This document shows positions 28,008 to 36,483 of a DNA stretch of 64,000 nucleotides, piece after piece. Position numbers and translations under genes: made by a program. The stretch comes from JAUCQB01 sp964586235 (lineage in GTDB: Bacteria; Planctomycetota; Phycisphaerae; UBA1845; PWPN01): assembly GCA_964586235.1 (NCBI GenBank), contig CAZPIO010000018.1, forward strand, positions 16,243 to 80,242. The letters are read 5' to 3'. The notes below the pieces were generated by a model that worked only from the letters and a program-made list of their open reading frames with translations, was not told the origin of the DNA and ran no database searches. The first letter of the stretch is position 1. Every line of letters begins with the position of its first letter.

Positions 28008-29138
28008 TCACGGGTCGTTGATCCTCGAGGCTGGCTGTGATGGGGCGCGCCCGGCATCGGCTTTCAGCCGCATCCCGTCGAGCATGCCGGCCGGGGTCAG
28101 GATCACGGCCGCACGCCGCGGCATCGCACCCTGGTGAACGAACCGCTTTCCATCGAAGAGAAACACCTCCGGCCTGGCCTCGTCGCGATAGTATTCTCCG
28201 GGGACCGGCGTCTCTGTCCGGAGGCGAGCATACGCCCGTGTGATCCGGAGGTAAAGGTCCGGCACGGCGTGACCGCGGCTGTCCTCCCAGGCGTAGCTCG
28301 GTTCGATCGCGGTCTCCTCTTCGAAGTTGTTGTAGTCGGCCACGGTCACGAACCGGGGGCGGGTCTTGAGCACCCGCAGCCACATGCGCACGTAGAGCCG
28401 GCCGCCTTCCCGCGGCTCTTCAAGAGGGTCATGCCCGTGTTCGGCCACTTGCCCGGGAAAGCGGTGCCCAGGCCAGATGCTCATGGACTCCGCCAGGATC
28501 GGCGCGGGCTCGTACGACCCCCAGCCCCAGGTCTTTCGCCTGGCCATGGATTCGAAGTTGTCCCCGTTGTAGGCCCAGCGGACCGCAAATCGCGGGTCGT
28601 CCCAATCACCGGGTCCGTAGTTGTCATCAGTATCAACCAGCAGCAGCGGCTTGCCGTCAAGCAGGAAATAGCTGGGGCGCCTGGCCCAGTTGACGTAATA
28701 GAACTCGGCCGCGCGGCTCTGGCCCCTGGCACCCTCGCCGCGCATCTCACCCCCACCACCGATGCAGATCGGAATGCGTTCGCCGCCCGGCCTGGCGTCC
28801 ATGAAGTCGAACCAGGCCCGGATGTTGTCATTGATCCGCCCGCCGTCGTTCCCCGCGCAGTTCGTGTCGTCCATGATCAGGAAGTCGATGCCAAGATCGC
28901 GCAGTTGGCGATAGTGCTCCGCAATCACGTTCGGGTCTCCGGCGGTATAGGGGCCGCGGACCGGAAAGAGGTGGCAATTGACCCAGTGCCGGTACTGATC
29001 GTCCTTCGTCCACCAGGCGGTGTACCACATGCCGATAGCCGGTGCCGGCGGCTGAATTGCGGGAGGATTGGCTACGGCGTTGCCACACAGAGTCAAGAGA
29101 ATCACCCACGGTAGCGGACTCTTCAGGTGTTTTGTCAT
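28008..29138 (-). CDS. exported GH71/GH99-like glycosidase-type protein
   Basis: The product has 376 residues. A signal peptide (SPLPWVILLTLCGNAVANPP) is followed by IGMWYTAWWTKDDQYRHW and DPNVIAEHYRQLRDLGIDFL, then MDDTNCAGNDGGRINDNIRA. This is the TIM-barrel start seen in GH99/GH71-like and related proteins that act on alpha-mannans or similar glycans. RPSYFLLDGKPLLLVDTDDN and VTVADYNNFEEETAIEPSYA support the assignment; E-E and D residues there may be catalytic. It follows the dehydrogenase gene's start by 107 bp on the same strand and may be co-transcribed with it. Confidence 0.65.
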   Translation of the reverse strand: MTKHLKSPLPWVILLTLCGNAVANPPAIQPPAPAIGMWYTAWWTKDDQYRHWVNCHLFPVRGPYTAGDPNVIAEHYRQLRDLGIDFLIMDDTNCAGNDGGRINDNIRAWFDFMDARPGGERIPICIGGGGEMRGEGARGQSRAAEFYYVNWARRPSYFLLDGKPLLLVDTDDNYGPGDWDDPRFAVRWAYNGDNFESMARRKTWGWGSYEPAPILAESMSIWPGHRFPGQVAEHGHDPLEEPREGGRLYVRMWLRVLKTRPRFVTVADYNNFEEETAIEPSYAWEDSRGHAVPDLYLRITRAYARLRTETPVPGEYYRDEARPEVFLFDGKRFVHQGAMPRRAAVILTPAGMLDGMRLKADAGRAPSQPASRINDP

Positions 29139-29257
29139 AGTTAACTCGACCTCGGCACGGATGAAACTGCGATTGAAACCTGCCGGACGGGTTGCATTAT
29201 ACCGGAGTCATTCGTCTCGGCGGGTGGAAGGGGTGGTCGTTGAATCCATCATCGTGA

Positions 29258-29294
29258 CCCCACCCATTCGCTGCGGCGAATGGATGGGGCACCC
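29258..29294. repeat. REP-like palindrome, CCCCACCC...GGATGGGGCACC family
   Basis: CCCCACCCATTCGC and GCGAATGGATGGGG form a hairpin with a very short loop, followed by CACCC. The same family recurs inside the coding sequence of the NuoE-like gene at 49642-49676. A half-copy of another family, GCCAGTGGCACCCGG, lies at 29335-29349. Confidence 0.65.
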
Positions 29295-29367
29295 GCGCGG
29301 ACGAGCTCCTCGACGACGGCTCGGGACGAAAGCCGCCAGTGGCACCCGGCATACCCGTCAGTGCGGG

Positions 29368-30870
29368 TCAGGGGCCGTCCTCGAGCATGCGGTGGATCAA
29401 CTCGTTCACGTTAACCGTAGCGAAGGCGGTCCGGGAGTCGGAGATGGCGTAGGGAATCACGAGCTGATCGTTGTGGATCATCGAGCCGCAGGTGTACACG
29501 ACGTTGGGCACGTAGCCCTGGCGCTGGTCGTGAACCGGCGAGAGCAGAGGCTTGCGCAGCCGTCCGATCACCTTGCTCGGCTCGTCGCGATCCAGCAGAA
29601 CCGCCCCGATCGAGTATTGCCGCACCGGACCCACGCCGTGCGTCAGGAGTATCCAGCCGGCATCGGTCTCCAGCGGCGAGCCGCAGTTGCCGATCTGCAC
29701 GAATTCCCACGGCTCCATGGGTGCCTGCAGCTTGCGGGCCTCGTTCCAGAAGTGGATGTTGTCGGACGTCAGCAGGTAAAGGTTCTCACCGTCATGCCGC
29801 GCGATCATCCGGTAGCAGCCGTTGACCCTGCGAGGAAAGAGGGCCATGCCCTTGTTCTTGGCGTGCTGGCCGTTGAGCGTATGGACCTGGAATCTCCGGA
29901 AATCGGGTGTCTCGAGCATCATCGGCAGCGTGCGGGAACCGTCGTAGGCGGTGTAGGTGCCGCAGTATCGCGACTGGCCGTCATCATCGGTGAATCGCGT
30001 CAGGCGGAGGTCCTCCATGCCGTGGCTCTCGCTGCGAGTCGCCGGGAAGATAACGATCTCCGATGCGGGGCATTCCGCGGGGAACTGCAGCTCGTAGTTG
30101 GCGTAGGCCAGCCACAGCATGTCGGCGGCGGTGTTCTTGAAGGCCCGCGAGGTTTCGGGACGCTGCCGCACCTGGTTGATCATGTCCCGCAACTGGTCGA
30201 GGTTGAACTGGTCGGGCAGCCCCGCCATGACCGGCGCGATCATCTCCTCGTAAACACCCATCTCCAGCAGCTTGCGATAGAAGAGGTGCTTGTCGAAGAA
30301 GCGGTCGGGGACGGGCTCGGCGGTGAACGCGTAGCGGGGCACGGGGTCGAAGAGAATATCGCAGTTCGCGTTGATCACCCCGGAGCGAAAGACGATCGAG
30401 GATACGTGCCCCTCACCGGTCGCCCTGAGGCTCATGAGAAATCGCACCGCGCCCGGATCCACGCCACTCTGGTCTGGATGTGGGACAATGGCCGGGTTGA
30501 ACAGGGCCGCGGACTCGAAGGAGTATTCCATCGTGAAATAGGAGCCGAGGAGCAGTTGCCGCTCGCGCGAGATCTGCAGGTTGGGCCGGAACGGCAGAAC
30601 GACGGTGCGGTAGTTTGCCAGGAAGATCGACTCCACGTCGCGATGCCGTGAGGCGAAATCATCGAGCACGGCGCCCAGCAGCCGCGAGACCTGGTGCTTG
30701 TCCAGCCTCAAGACCCGGTTGAGTATCGACCGGATGCGCCGGGGGTTGTGGGGGTCAAAGACCCGGGTGATCACCCGCTTGTCGTCCGGTTTCAACATCT
30801 CCGGACGGCCGACGACGTTCAGGCGGGGTTCCTTGTCAATCGTGGTTTCAGGCTGGACAACAGTTTCCAT
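29368..30870 (-). CDS. GH130-like glycoside phosphorylase/hydrolase
   Basis: The product has 500 residues and no signal peptide. The fold looks like a five-blade propeller of the GH130 type: FLANYRTVVLPFRPNLQI, ECPASEIVIFPATRSESHGMEDLRLTRF, CGTYTAYDGS, KNKGMALFPRRVNGCYRMIA and a closing HNDQLVIPYAISDSRTAFATV. The GMEDLR and KN-x-x-LFP segments match substrate and phosphate sites of beta-mannoside phosphorylases. The upstream sequence is unusual: TATTAT ends 5 nt before the ATG with no ribosome site, so the transcript may be leaderless. It probably handles manno-oligosaccharides in the cytoplasm. Confidence 0.78.
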   Translation of the reverse strand: METVVQPETTIDKEPRLNVVGRPEMLKPDDKRVITRVFDPHNPRRIRSILNRVLRLDKHQVSRLLGAVLDDFASRHRDVESIFLANYRTVVLPFRPNLQISRERQLLLGSYFTMEYSFESAALFNPAIVPHPDQSGVDPGAVRFLMSLRATGEGHVSSIVFRSGVINANCDILFDPVPRYAFTAEPVPDRFFDKHLFYRKLLEMGVYEEMIAPVMAGLPDQFNLDQLRDMINQVRQRPETSRAFKNTAADMLWLAYANYELQFPAECPASEIVIFPATRSESHGMEDLRLTRFTDDDGQSRYCGTYTAYDGSRTLPMMLETPDFRRFQVHTLNGQHAKNKGMALFPRRVNGCYRMIARHDGENLYLLTSDNIHFWNEARKLQAPMEPWEFVQIGNCGSPLETDAGWILLTHGVGPVRQYSIGAVLLDRDEPSKVIGRLRKPLLSPVHDQRQGYVPNVVYTCGSMIHNDQLVIPYAISDSRTAFATVNVNELIHRMLEDGP

Positions 30871-31616
30871 ACTAAATAATAGGCTCGAAACAATGCCGTC
30901 TGCGCTCGCACAGAGACCGATAAGAGCGCGCTTCGTCTCCGCAGGCGGCTGGGCCGGTTTACCTGCCGGGTTCCGGGCCGAGAATATCTATCGACAGGCA
31001 AGCGGTGCTACATGACGCCCGCGTGTGCTGATTGTGCGGTCCAGGTGGCGTGAGGTCAAAGGCTGGAAGACGTGAAATGTGGGATCGCCGCGGGTGTGGC
31101 CGGCCGGCTGAAGGACGTGGGGCGACTCCTCGAACTGGTCAATGATCCGCAGGGGCATCCGCTGCTCCCGGGCAAGGGCTCTTTCGACCCATCCGCCGCG
31201 CTCCACGTGGCGCGAGCGCCCGGACCTGATGGGCGGCATCGCCGTGTATTCGGCGTCGTCGCCGGGGGCGACTGCGCGGCGACAGACCCGTCTGGCTTCC
31301 AGGCAGGGGGCTGGTGGCAGGGGGGCTGTATGCCCCATGAAGGGTCCGCCATGTGTGGTCCCCATGATGCTCGGTTCGAGGCGGTACGGCACGTACTCCG
31401 TTTCCGGGGTGGCGGTAAAGGCCAGTGGAGTAGCTGCTTACGTTTTTTCGGACGGTCCGGTATTCTGTGTTGAATTCTGATTGGGAAATGGCGAGAATAG
31501 TATGAAGTGGGCGCGCAAATCGCAGCAGTCAGACCCTCCGGCGTCCCGGGAGGTTGAGCATGAGCCCCTTCTCTTACCGATGTAGAGTGCGCGGACGTTT
31601 CCGGAAGGACAGTCAG
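30871..31616. other. gene-free stretch between divergent GH130-like and prepilin genes
   Basis: About 745 bp carry open frames on both strands (for example 30988-31392 minus and 31072-31473 plus). None has a ribosome site, recognisable domain or protein-like composition. No repeat family or RNA was recognised. An eroded gene cannot be excluded. Confidence 0.45.
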
Positions 31617-32600
31617 ATGTCGCGGAAGCAGACGGGTTTTACTCTGATCGAAGTGCTGGTGGTGGTTGCGATCATCGCCCTGCTGATCTCGATTCTGTTG
31701 CCGGCGATCAGGCAGGCACGGGAGAGTGCACGGGCCTCGGTCTGCGGGCACCAGCAGAAGCAGTTGGGCCAGGCGGGCGCCATGTGGATGACCGAGGTGA
31801 AGAAGGAAGTTGTCCCTGTGCACCGCGGCTGGGCCCCTCAGCTTGTGCGGGTGATGAAGGGGCAGACCGAGCTGTTCAAGTGCCCGTCCACCACCGAGTT
31901 GGTGCCCATTGCTCCGGTGATGATCTCCCAGTATCGGCTGAATGACGGTCCGTTCCCGACGGTTGGGACGGACAGCCCGTTCTTCCAGCGCCGGCCGACG
32001 CCCAACGCGCAGGGCTTCTATGAGGCCGGTTTCGAGACGGAAGCGGATCGCGTGGGCGGCGACCGGGATTTCAACGACGCCACGGTCTATACCAAGCCTC
32101 TGCCCGGTTCCAACAAGGCCCTGGTCTACGTCGTCAAGGGAAGCACGGGCCGGCAACTCAGCCTGATCGACTGGCGCGGTCGCATCCTGGCCGCGAACTT
32201 CAGCACGACTCCGCAGTTTGAGGTACCATTGCTGTGGGGCAGCTACGGCATGAATTTCTCGGCCGCGTTCCCGGGCATCAAGCCGTGGCATGTTCTTTAT
32301 CTCGACTATACCGACTGGTCCGCCGTCGTTGAGACCGCGTTTGGCGTTCCCTCTTCGCGCCCGCCGTACTCCATCCGGGGCGATGGGCCTGTCACGGCCG
32401 GATCTTCGGGCTCGTCGACAGCGCGGCGAGAATGGGTGGATGCTCGACATAACAAACGAGTGAACGTGGCGTTTGTCGACACGCACGTGGAACGGTTGGT
32501 TCCCGAGAAGCTGATTCCCCCGGCGAACCAGTACGAGCCGTCCCTCTGGCATCCGCGGCGTCCGCCGGGCTGGTCGCCGCCACACCTGCCGGTGGATTAG
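31617..32600 (+). CDS. type II secretion/prepilin-like protein (DUF1559-like)
   Basis: The product has 327 residues. GGAAGGA precedes the ATG at 31617. The prepilin signal is SRKQTGFTLIEVLVVVAIIA, with cleavage after the Gly of GFTLIE and a hydrophobic helix continuing to LLPAIRQARES. The C-terminus has EWVDARHNKRVNVAFVDTHV, the H-x9-D-G/T-type motif found in the many planctomycetal pseudopilin paralogues. These pseudopilins are widespread in the phylum and their role, perhaps in secretion or surface assembly, is unknown. No other pilus genes are adjacent. Confidence 0.9.
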   Translation: MSRKQTGFTLIEVLVVVAIIALLISILLPAIRQARESARASVCGHQQKQLGQAGAMWMTEVKKEVVPVHRGWAPQLVRVMKGQTELFKCPSTTELVPIAPVMISQYRLNDGPFPTVGTDSPFFQRRPTPNAQGFYEAGFETEADRVGGDRDFNDATVYTKPLPGSNKALVYVVKGSTGRQLSLIDWRGRILAANFSTTPQFEVPLLWGSYGMNFSAAFPGIKPWHVLYLDYTDWSAVVETAFGVPSSRPPYSIRGDGPVTAGSSGSSTARREWVDARHNKRVNVAFVDTHVERLVPEKLIPPANQYEPSLWHPRRPPGWSPPHLPVD

Positions 32601-32924
32601 AGCTGTTTTTCCGCTGATGATTGACGAATGCCCCGCCGGCGACGACCATGGGCGTCTGTGCCTGTGTCTTCCGATCGCCAGGACCGCGAGGGCGCGTTCA
32701 TGGACCCCGCCGGCGGGACAATTCTGATTGTCAACGGCGTCTTCACGACGTCTTTCGGGGCCCTTCCGGCAAGGCACCTCGCGCGCAGGCTGCCTGAATA
32801 GCGTCGTCGGGCCGCATCCCCTGAGAGGCAGCGGGCCGTCAAACACCCGGCCCCGCGCATCGCATTTCATCAAGATGTGTGCGTTGCGAGACTCGTTGGC
32901 CGCAGGATGCTCAAAGGAGAGAAC
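32601..32924. other. intergenic region upstream of the EIIA-opine dehydrogenase operon
   Basis: It holds a short inverted repeat, GACAAT-TCTG-ATTGTC (about 32718-32733), and no gene. No riboswitch fold was recognised, including a B12 box, although a cobalamin-binding protein is encoded downstream. A promoter for the operon must lie here but was not identified. Confidence 0.45.
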
Positions 32925-34574
32925 ATGCGTCTGTCACAGCTTCTGAGTCCTGAACTGGTGCTCACGCAATTCACGGCGGAGGATAAGGAGGCGGCGCTGG
33001 TCCAGCTCGTCTCGGCGCTTGCGGCGAAGAAAGGCCTCGATGCGGAGACGGCTCTTCGTGACATCCGGGGCCGGGAGCGGGCGGGGACTACGCTGCTGCC
33101 GCTGGGCGCGTTTCACGTTGCCATCCCGCATGCGATGACCAACGCCTGCAAACAGCTCCTGGTGGCCGTGGGCACCTCGCAGCAGGGCGTGGCGTGGGGT
33201 CCGAGTGCCGAGGACCGGGGCAACCTGGTGTTCATGTTGCTCGGGCCGCCGCAGACGCGGGCGCTGTATCTTCGTTTTCTCAGCCGGCTGACCCGGCTCT
33301 GCGGCGAACCGGACGTGGCAAAGCGGTTGATCGAGGCCGAATCGCCGGCGGGATTCATCGAGATCCTCACGGCGGCGGAAGAGCCCTTGGGGGAGATTGG
33401 CACCGGGGAAGGCATGCCGAGCTTCTGCGTGCTGGGAGCCGGATCAGGCGGGATGGCGATGGCCGCGCATTTGGGGTTGGTCGGGTGCCGGGTCAACCTG
33501 TACACGCGCAACCCGGAGCGTCTGGTGCCGATCCTGGTCAGAGGCGGGATCGACGTCACTGGTGAGCTCGAAGGTTTCGTCAGACTGAACGTCGTGACCA
33601 CCGATATTGGCGAGGCGATGAGCGGTGCCGACGTCGTGATGGTGGTGGTGCCCGCAACCGCCCACCGGAATATGGCCACGTTGATGGCTCCCCACGTCAG
33701 GGACGGGCAGATCATCGTGCTGAACCCGGGCAGGACCTGCGGAGCGATCGAGCTGGCCCAGGTCCTGCGGACACAGAACCCGCGGGTCAGGCCGTTTGTG
33801 GCCGAGGCTCAGACCCTCCTGTACGCGTCGCGGATCACCAATCCCGGCCAGGTTCACGTGTTCAGCATCAAGAACTCCGTCCCGCTGGCGACGCTTCCCG
33901 CGTACCAGATCCCGGACGTCCTGCCGGTGATTCAGACCGCTCTGCCCCAGTTCGTGCCGGGCGACAACGTGTTGAAAACCAGCCTTGACAACATCGGCGC
34001 GATCTTTCATCCCGCGATCACGGTTCTGAACGCGGGGCGGATTGAGGACACGCACGGCGACTTCGACTTCTACATCGAAGGGGTCACGCCATCGGTGGCC
34101 CTGGTGCTGGAGGCGATCGACCGGGAGCGCGTGGCGGTGGGCGGGGCCCTGGGAATCCGTGCGAACACGGCCCGCGAGTGGCTCTACCTCGCCTATAATG
34201 CGGCCGGACGAACGCTGCTGGAGGCCATCAGGGCCAACCCCGGATATCGGGGCATCAAGGCGCCCGCCAGGCTGGAGCACCGGTATATCACGGAAGACGT
34301 GCCCACGAGCCTTGTGCCAACGGCGTCAATTGGGGAAACGCTGGGTGTGCCCACCCCAACGATGAGGGCGATCATTCACCTGGCGTCGCTCATGCACGGC
34401 GTGGATTACTGGCAAGAGGGGCGGACCGTCGATCGCCTTGGCTTGAAGGGCATGACGGTGAAGGACATTCGCTTCCTGGTGGTGGGCGCCGAAAGCTCGG
34501 CGCCGGATGCGGGCGGGGCTGGGGGCACGTTGTACTCCGAGGACGGATACAACCTCGAACACTCCGGAGCGTAG
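32925..34574 (+). CDS. PTS EIIA (Ntr-type) domain fused to an opine-type dehydrogenase
   Basis: The product has 549 residues. AAAGGAG precedes the ATG at 32925. Residues 1-150 form a PTS EIIA-2/Ntr domain (MRLSQLLSPELVLTQF, ERAGTTLLPLGAFHVAIPHA) with the expected phospho-acceptor H69 in AIPHA. Residues 165-549 are an NAD/NADP octopine-nopaline-type dehydrogenase. They carry the Rossmann motif CVLGAGSGGMAMAAHL (about 168-183), VVLNPGR-like IIVLNPGRTCGA, EAQTLLYASR and DNIGAIFHPAITVLNAG with the family histidine (H362). Opine dehydrogenases condense an amino acid with a 2-oxo acid reductively. Fusion to EIIA suggests control by PTS phosphorylation. First gene of a four-gene operon. Confidence 0.85.
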   Translation: MRLSQLLSPELVLTQFTAEDKEAALVQLVSALAAKKGLDAETALRDIRGRERAGTTLLPLGAFHVAIPHAMTNACKQLLVAVGTSQQGVAWGPSAEDRGNLVFMLLGPPQTRALYLRFLSRLTRLCGEPDVAKRLIEAESPAGFIEILTAAEEPLGEIGTGEGMPSFCVLGAGSGGMAMAAHLGLVGCRVNLYTRNPERLVPILVRGGIDVTGELEGFVRLNVVTTDIGEAMSGADVVMVVVPATAHRNMATLMAPHVRDGQIIVLNPGRTCGAIELAQVLRTQNPRVRPFVAEAQTLLYASRITNPGQVHVFSIKNSVPLATLPAYQIPDVLPVIQTALPQFVPGDNVLKTSLDNIGAIFHPAITVLNAGRIEDTHGDFDFYIEGVTPSVALVLEAIDRERVAVGGALGIRANTAREWLYLAYNAAGRTLLEAIRANPGYRGIKAPARLEHRYITEDVPTSLVPTASIGETLGVPTPTMRAIIHLASLMHGVDYWQEGRTVDRLGLKGMTVKDIRFLVVGAESSAPDAGGAGGTLYSEDGYNLEHSGA

Positions 34575-34583
34575 GGTCTGGGA

Positions 34584-36479
34584 ATGAAAACGACTCCACG
34601 GGCGACGAAGGAAGACAGGTTCGGTCTTGTTCGACCGGTCGGGGATGCCCATACGCTCGGCATCATGTCCGTCGGGCAGGCCCTGCTGGATGCGGGGTAC
34701 GAGGTGTTTGTCGGCGATGCCGCGGCCTGTGAGGCGTTTGGCCGTCCCGACGATGCCGCTTGTCTGGCGGCCGCGGAGAGCTGGATCCGCGGGCATCGGA
34801 TCACGGTGCTCGGGTTCAGCTACCGCCTGGATCCGCACGAGGGCAGCGCGGTCTTTGAGCGTCTTGTCTATCGGCTGAAGTCGAGAGGTCTGTTCGTCGA
34901 GCAGGGAGGGCCCCTGAAAGCGGTGTGTTTCGCGGGCCTGCCGGCGGCGTGTGAGATTGTCAGTCAGCGAGTGCCCGAGGTGGGCGCCTGTTTCTGCGGC
35001 GATGAGAGCCCCGTCGAGGTGCTGACGGCCCTGGGGGTTCCCCGCAGCGCGCTGCCAACGAGCCTGACGGCCGGCGCCGCCTATGACGAAGCCCGGCTTG
35101 CGTTCGGCAGCGAGCTGATCCGGAAAGGCGACTACCTGGGAGTCCGTCCGATCGACCGAAGCGGCTACGCGGGATTCGGTACGCGGAGCGACACGCTGGT
35201 TGGTCGGCTGGAGCATGCCGGCCGTAATGCCACGCTTCCGCTGATGCGCGCTCACCTTGGGCCGTACGGGCCCCGAAGGGAGGAGGCCGTCCGGCTGTTC
35301 CTGGATTGGACGCGTCGCCTGGCGAAGTCGGGCCTGTTGGATGTTCTGTCCATCGGCACGTCGCAGTTGACCCAGTCTCATTTTGGCGATGACTGGACGG
35401 GCATGGCCAATGGTGGGGGGGTGCCGCTCAACTCGGCTGACGAGTTTGCCGCCGTGTGGCAGGCCGCCCGGCCGATGCTCGTGCGGACCTATGCCGGCAC
35501 AAAAAACACCCTCGAGCTGGCCAGGATGTACGAGGATGCCATCTGCATGGCGTGGCACACCATGTCCCTATGGTGGTTCTGCCGGATCGACGGCCGGGGC
35601 CCCCGCTCGGTGAGAGAAAACCTCGATCAACACATCCAAACCATCAGGTATGTTGCTTCGGTCGGCAAGCCGTTCGAGCCGAACGTCCCGCACCATTTTT
35701 CATTTCGCGGCGGCGACGACGTGACTTACGTGGTTTCGGGAGTGCTGGCGGCGAAGACGGCCAAGGCCCTCGGTATCCGGTCCCTGGTGCTGCAGAACAT
35801 GCTCAACACCCCGAAAGCGACCTGGGGCGTCCAGGATCTGGCCAAGTCGCGGGCCATGCTCCAATTGATCCGGGAATTCGAGGACGAGACGTTCCGCGTC
35901 ATCCTGCAGCCACGTGCGGGGCTGGATTATCTTTCTCCAGACCTGCAAAGGGCCAAGGCCCAATTGGCCGCCGTGACCGCCCTCATGGACGACATTGAGC
36001 CGGGTGATGAGCGAAGTCCCGCGATCATTCACGTGGTCAGTTACTCCGAGGCCAGCCACCTGGCGGACCCCGACGTCGTGGATGAGAGCATTCGGATCAC
36101 ACGCCACGCTCTTGGGCAATACCGCGAGCTTCGGGCAAAGGGGCAGGTGGACGACATGACCAGCCACCCGGAGGTCGTGTCCCGGACGGCCGATCTCCTG
36201 GCGGAGGCCAGGACGGTCTTGGCCGCCATCGAGTCCTCGATTCCGTCGCCCTGCTCGGCGGAAGGGCTCTACCAGGCTCTGGAGCGAGGTTTTCTCGTGG
36301 TCCCGCACCTCTGGGAATGCCGGGACGAATTCAGCCGCGCCGTTCGCTGGCAGACGCGGCTGGTCGAAGGCGCGGTGAAGGTCGTGGATGGCGAAGGAAG
36401 GCCGATTCCCGCCGCGGCACGTATGCGGATGGTCCTTGACGACTTGAGACAAAGCCATGGTTCCCTGAACAGGAGGTGA
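34584..36479 (+). CDS. cobalamin-binding protein with a mutase-like C-terminal region
   Basis: The product has 631 residues and starts 9 nt after the preceding gene. The N-terminal region carries LVRPVGDAHTLGIMSVGQAL, containing DAHTLG (residues 21-26), a match to the D-x-H-x-x-G motif of base-off/His-on B12-binding domains. ITVLGFSYRLDPHEG (73-87) could be the S-x-L loop region. The larger C-terminal part has HFSFRGGDDVTYVVSG and LGIRSLVLQNMLNTPKATWG, reminiscent of the glutamate mutase E chain or aminomutase barrels. It could be an adenosylcobalamin-dependent carbon-skeleton mutase or aminomutase-like enzyme. No Fe-S CxxxCxxC motif of radical SAM enzymes is present. The reaction is unknown. 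Confidence 0.62.
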   Translation: MKTTPRATKEDRFGLVRPVGDAHTLGIMSVGQALLDAGYEVFVGDAAACEAFGRPDDAACLAAAESWIRGHRITVLGFSYRLDPHEGSAVFERLVYRLKSRGLFVEQGGPLKAVCFAGLPAACEIVSQRVPEVGACFCGDESPVEVLTALGVPRSALPTSLTAGAAYDEARLAFGSELIRKGDYLGVRPIDRSGYAGFGTRSDTLVGRLEHAGRNATLPLMRAHLGPYGPRREEAVRLFLDWTRRLAKSGLLDVLSIGTSQLTQSHFGDDWTGMANGGGVPLNSADEFAAVWQAARPMLVRTYAGTKNTLELARMYEDAICMAWHTMSLWWFCRIDGRGPRSVRENLDQHIQTIRYVASVGKPFEPNVPHHFSFRGGDDVTYVVSGVLAAKTAKALGIRSLVLQNMLNTPKATWGVQDLAKSRAMLQLIREFEDETFRVILQPRAGLDYLSPDLQRAKAQLAAVTALMDDIEPGDERSPAIIHVVSYSEASHLADPDVVDESIRITRHALGQYRELRAKGQVDDMTSHPEVVSRTADLLAEARTVLAAIESSIPSPCSAEGLYQALERGFLVVPHLWECRDEFSRAVRWQTRLVEGAVKVVDGEGRPIPAAARMRMVLDDLRQSHGSLNRR

Positions 36480-36483
36480 ATTG

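Noticed and set aside
31056..32873. 605-codon minus-strand open frame
   Set aside because: Antisense to the prepilin gene, which has a ribosome site, the GFTLIE signal and the C-terminal family motif.
32601..32924. Cobalamin riboswitch upstream of the B12-protein operon
   Set aside because: No B12 box or convincing fold was seen; the region is also short for such an element.
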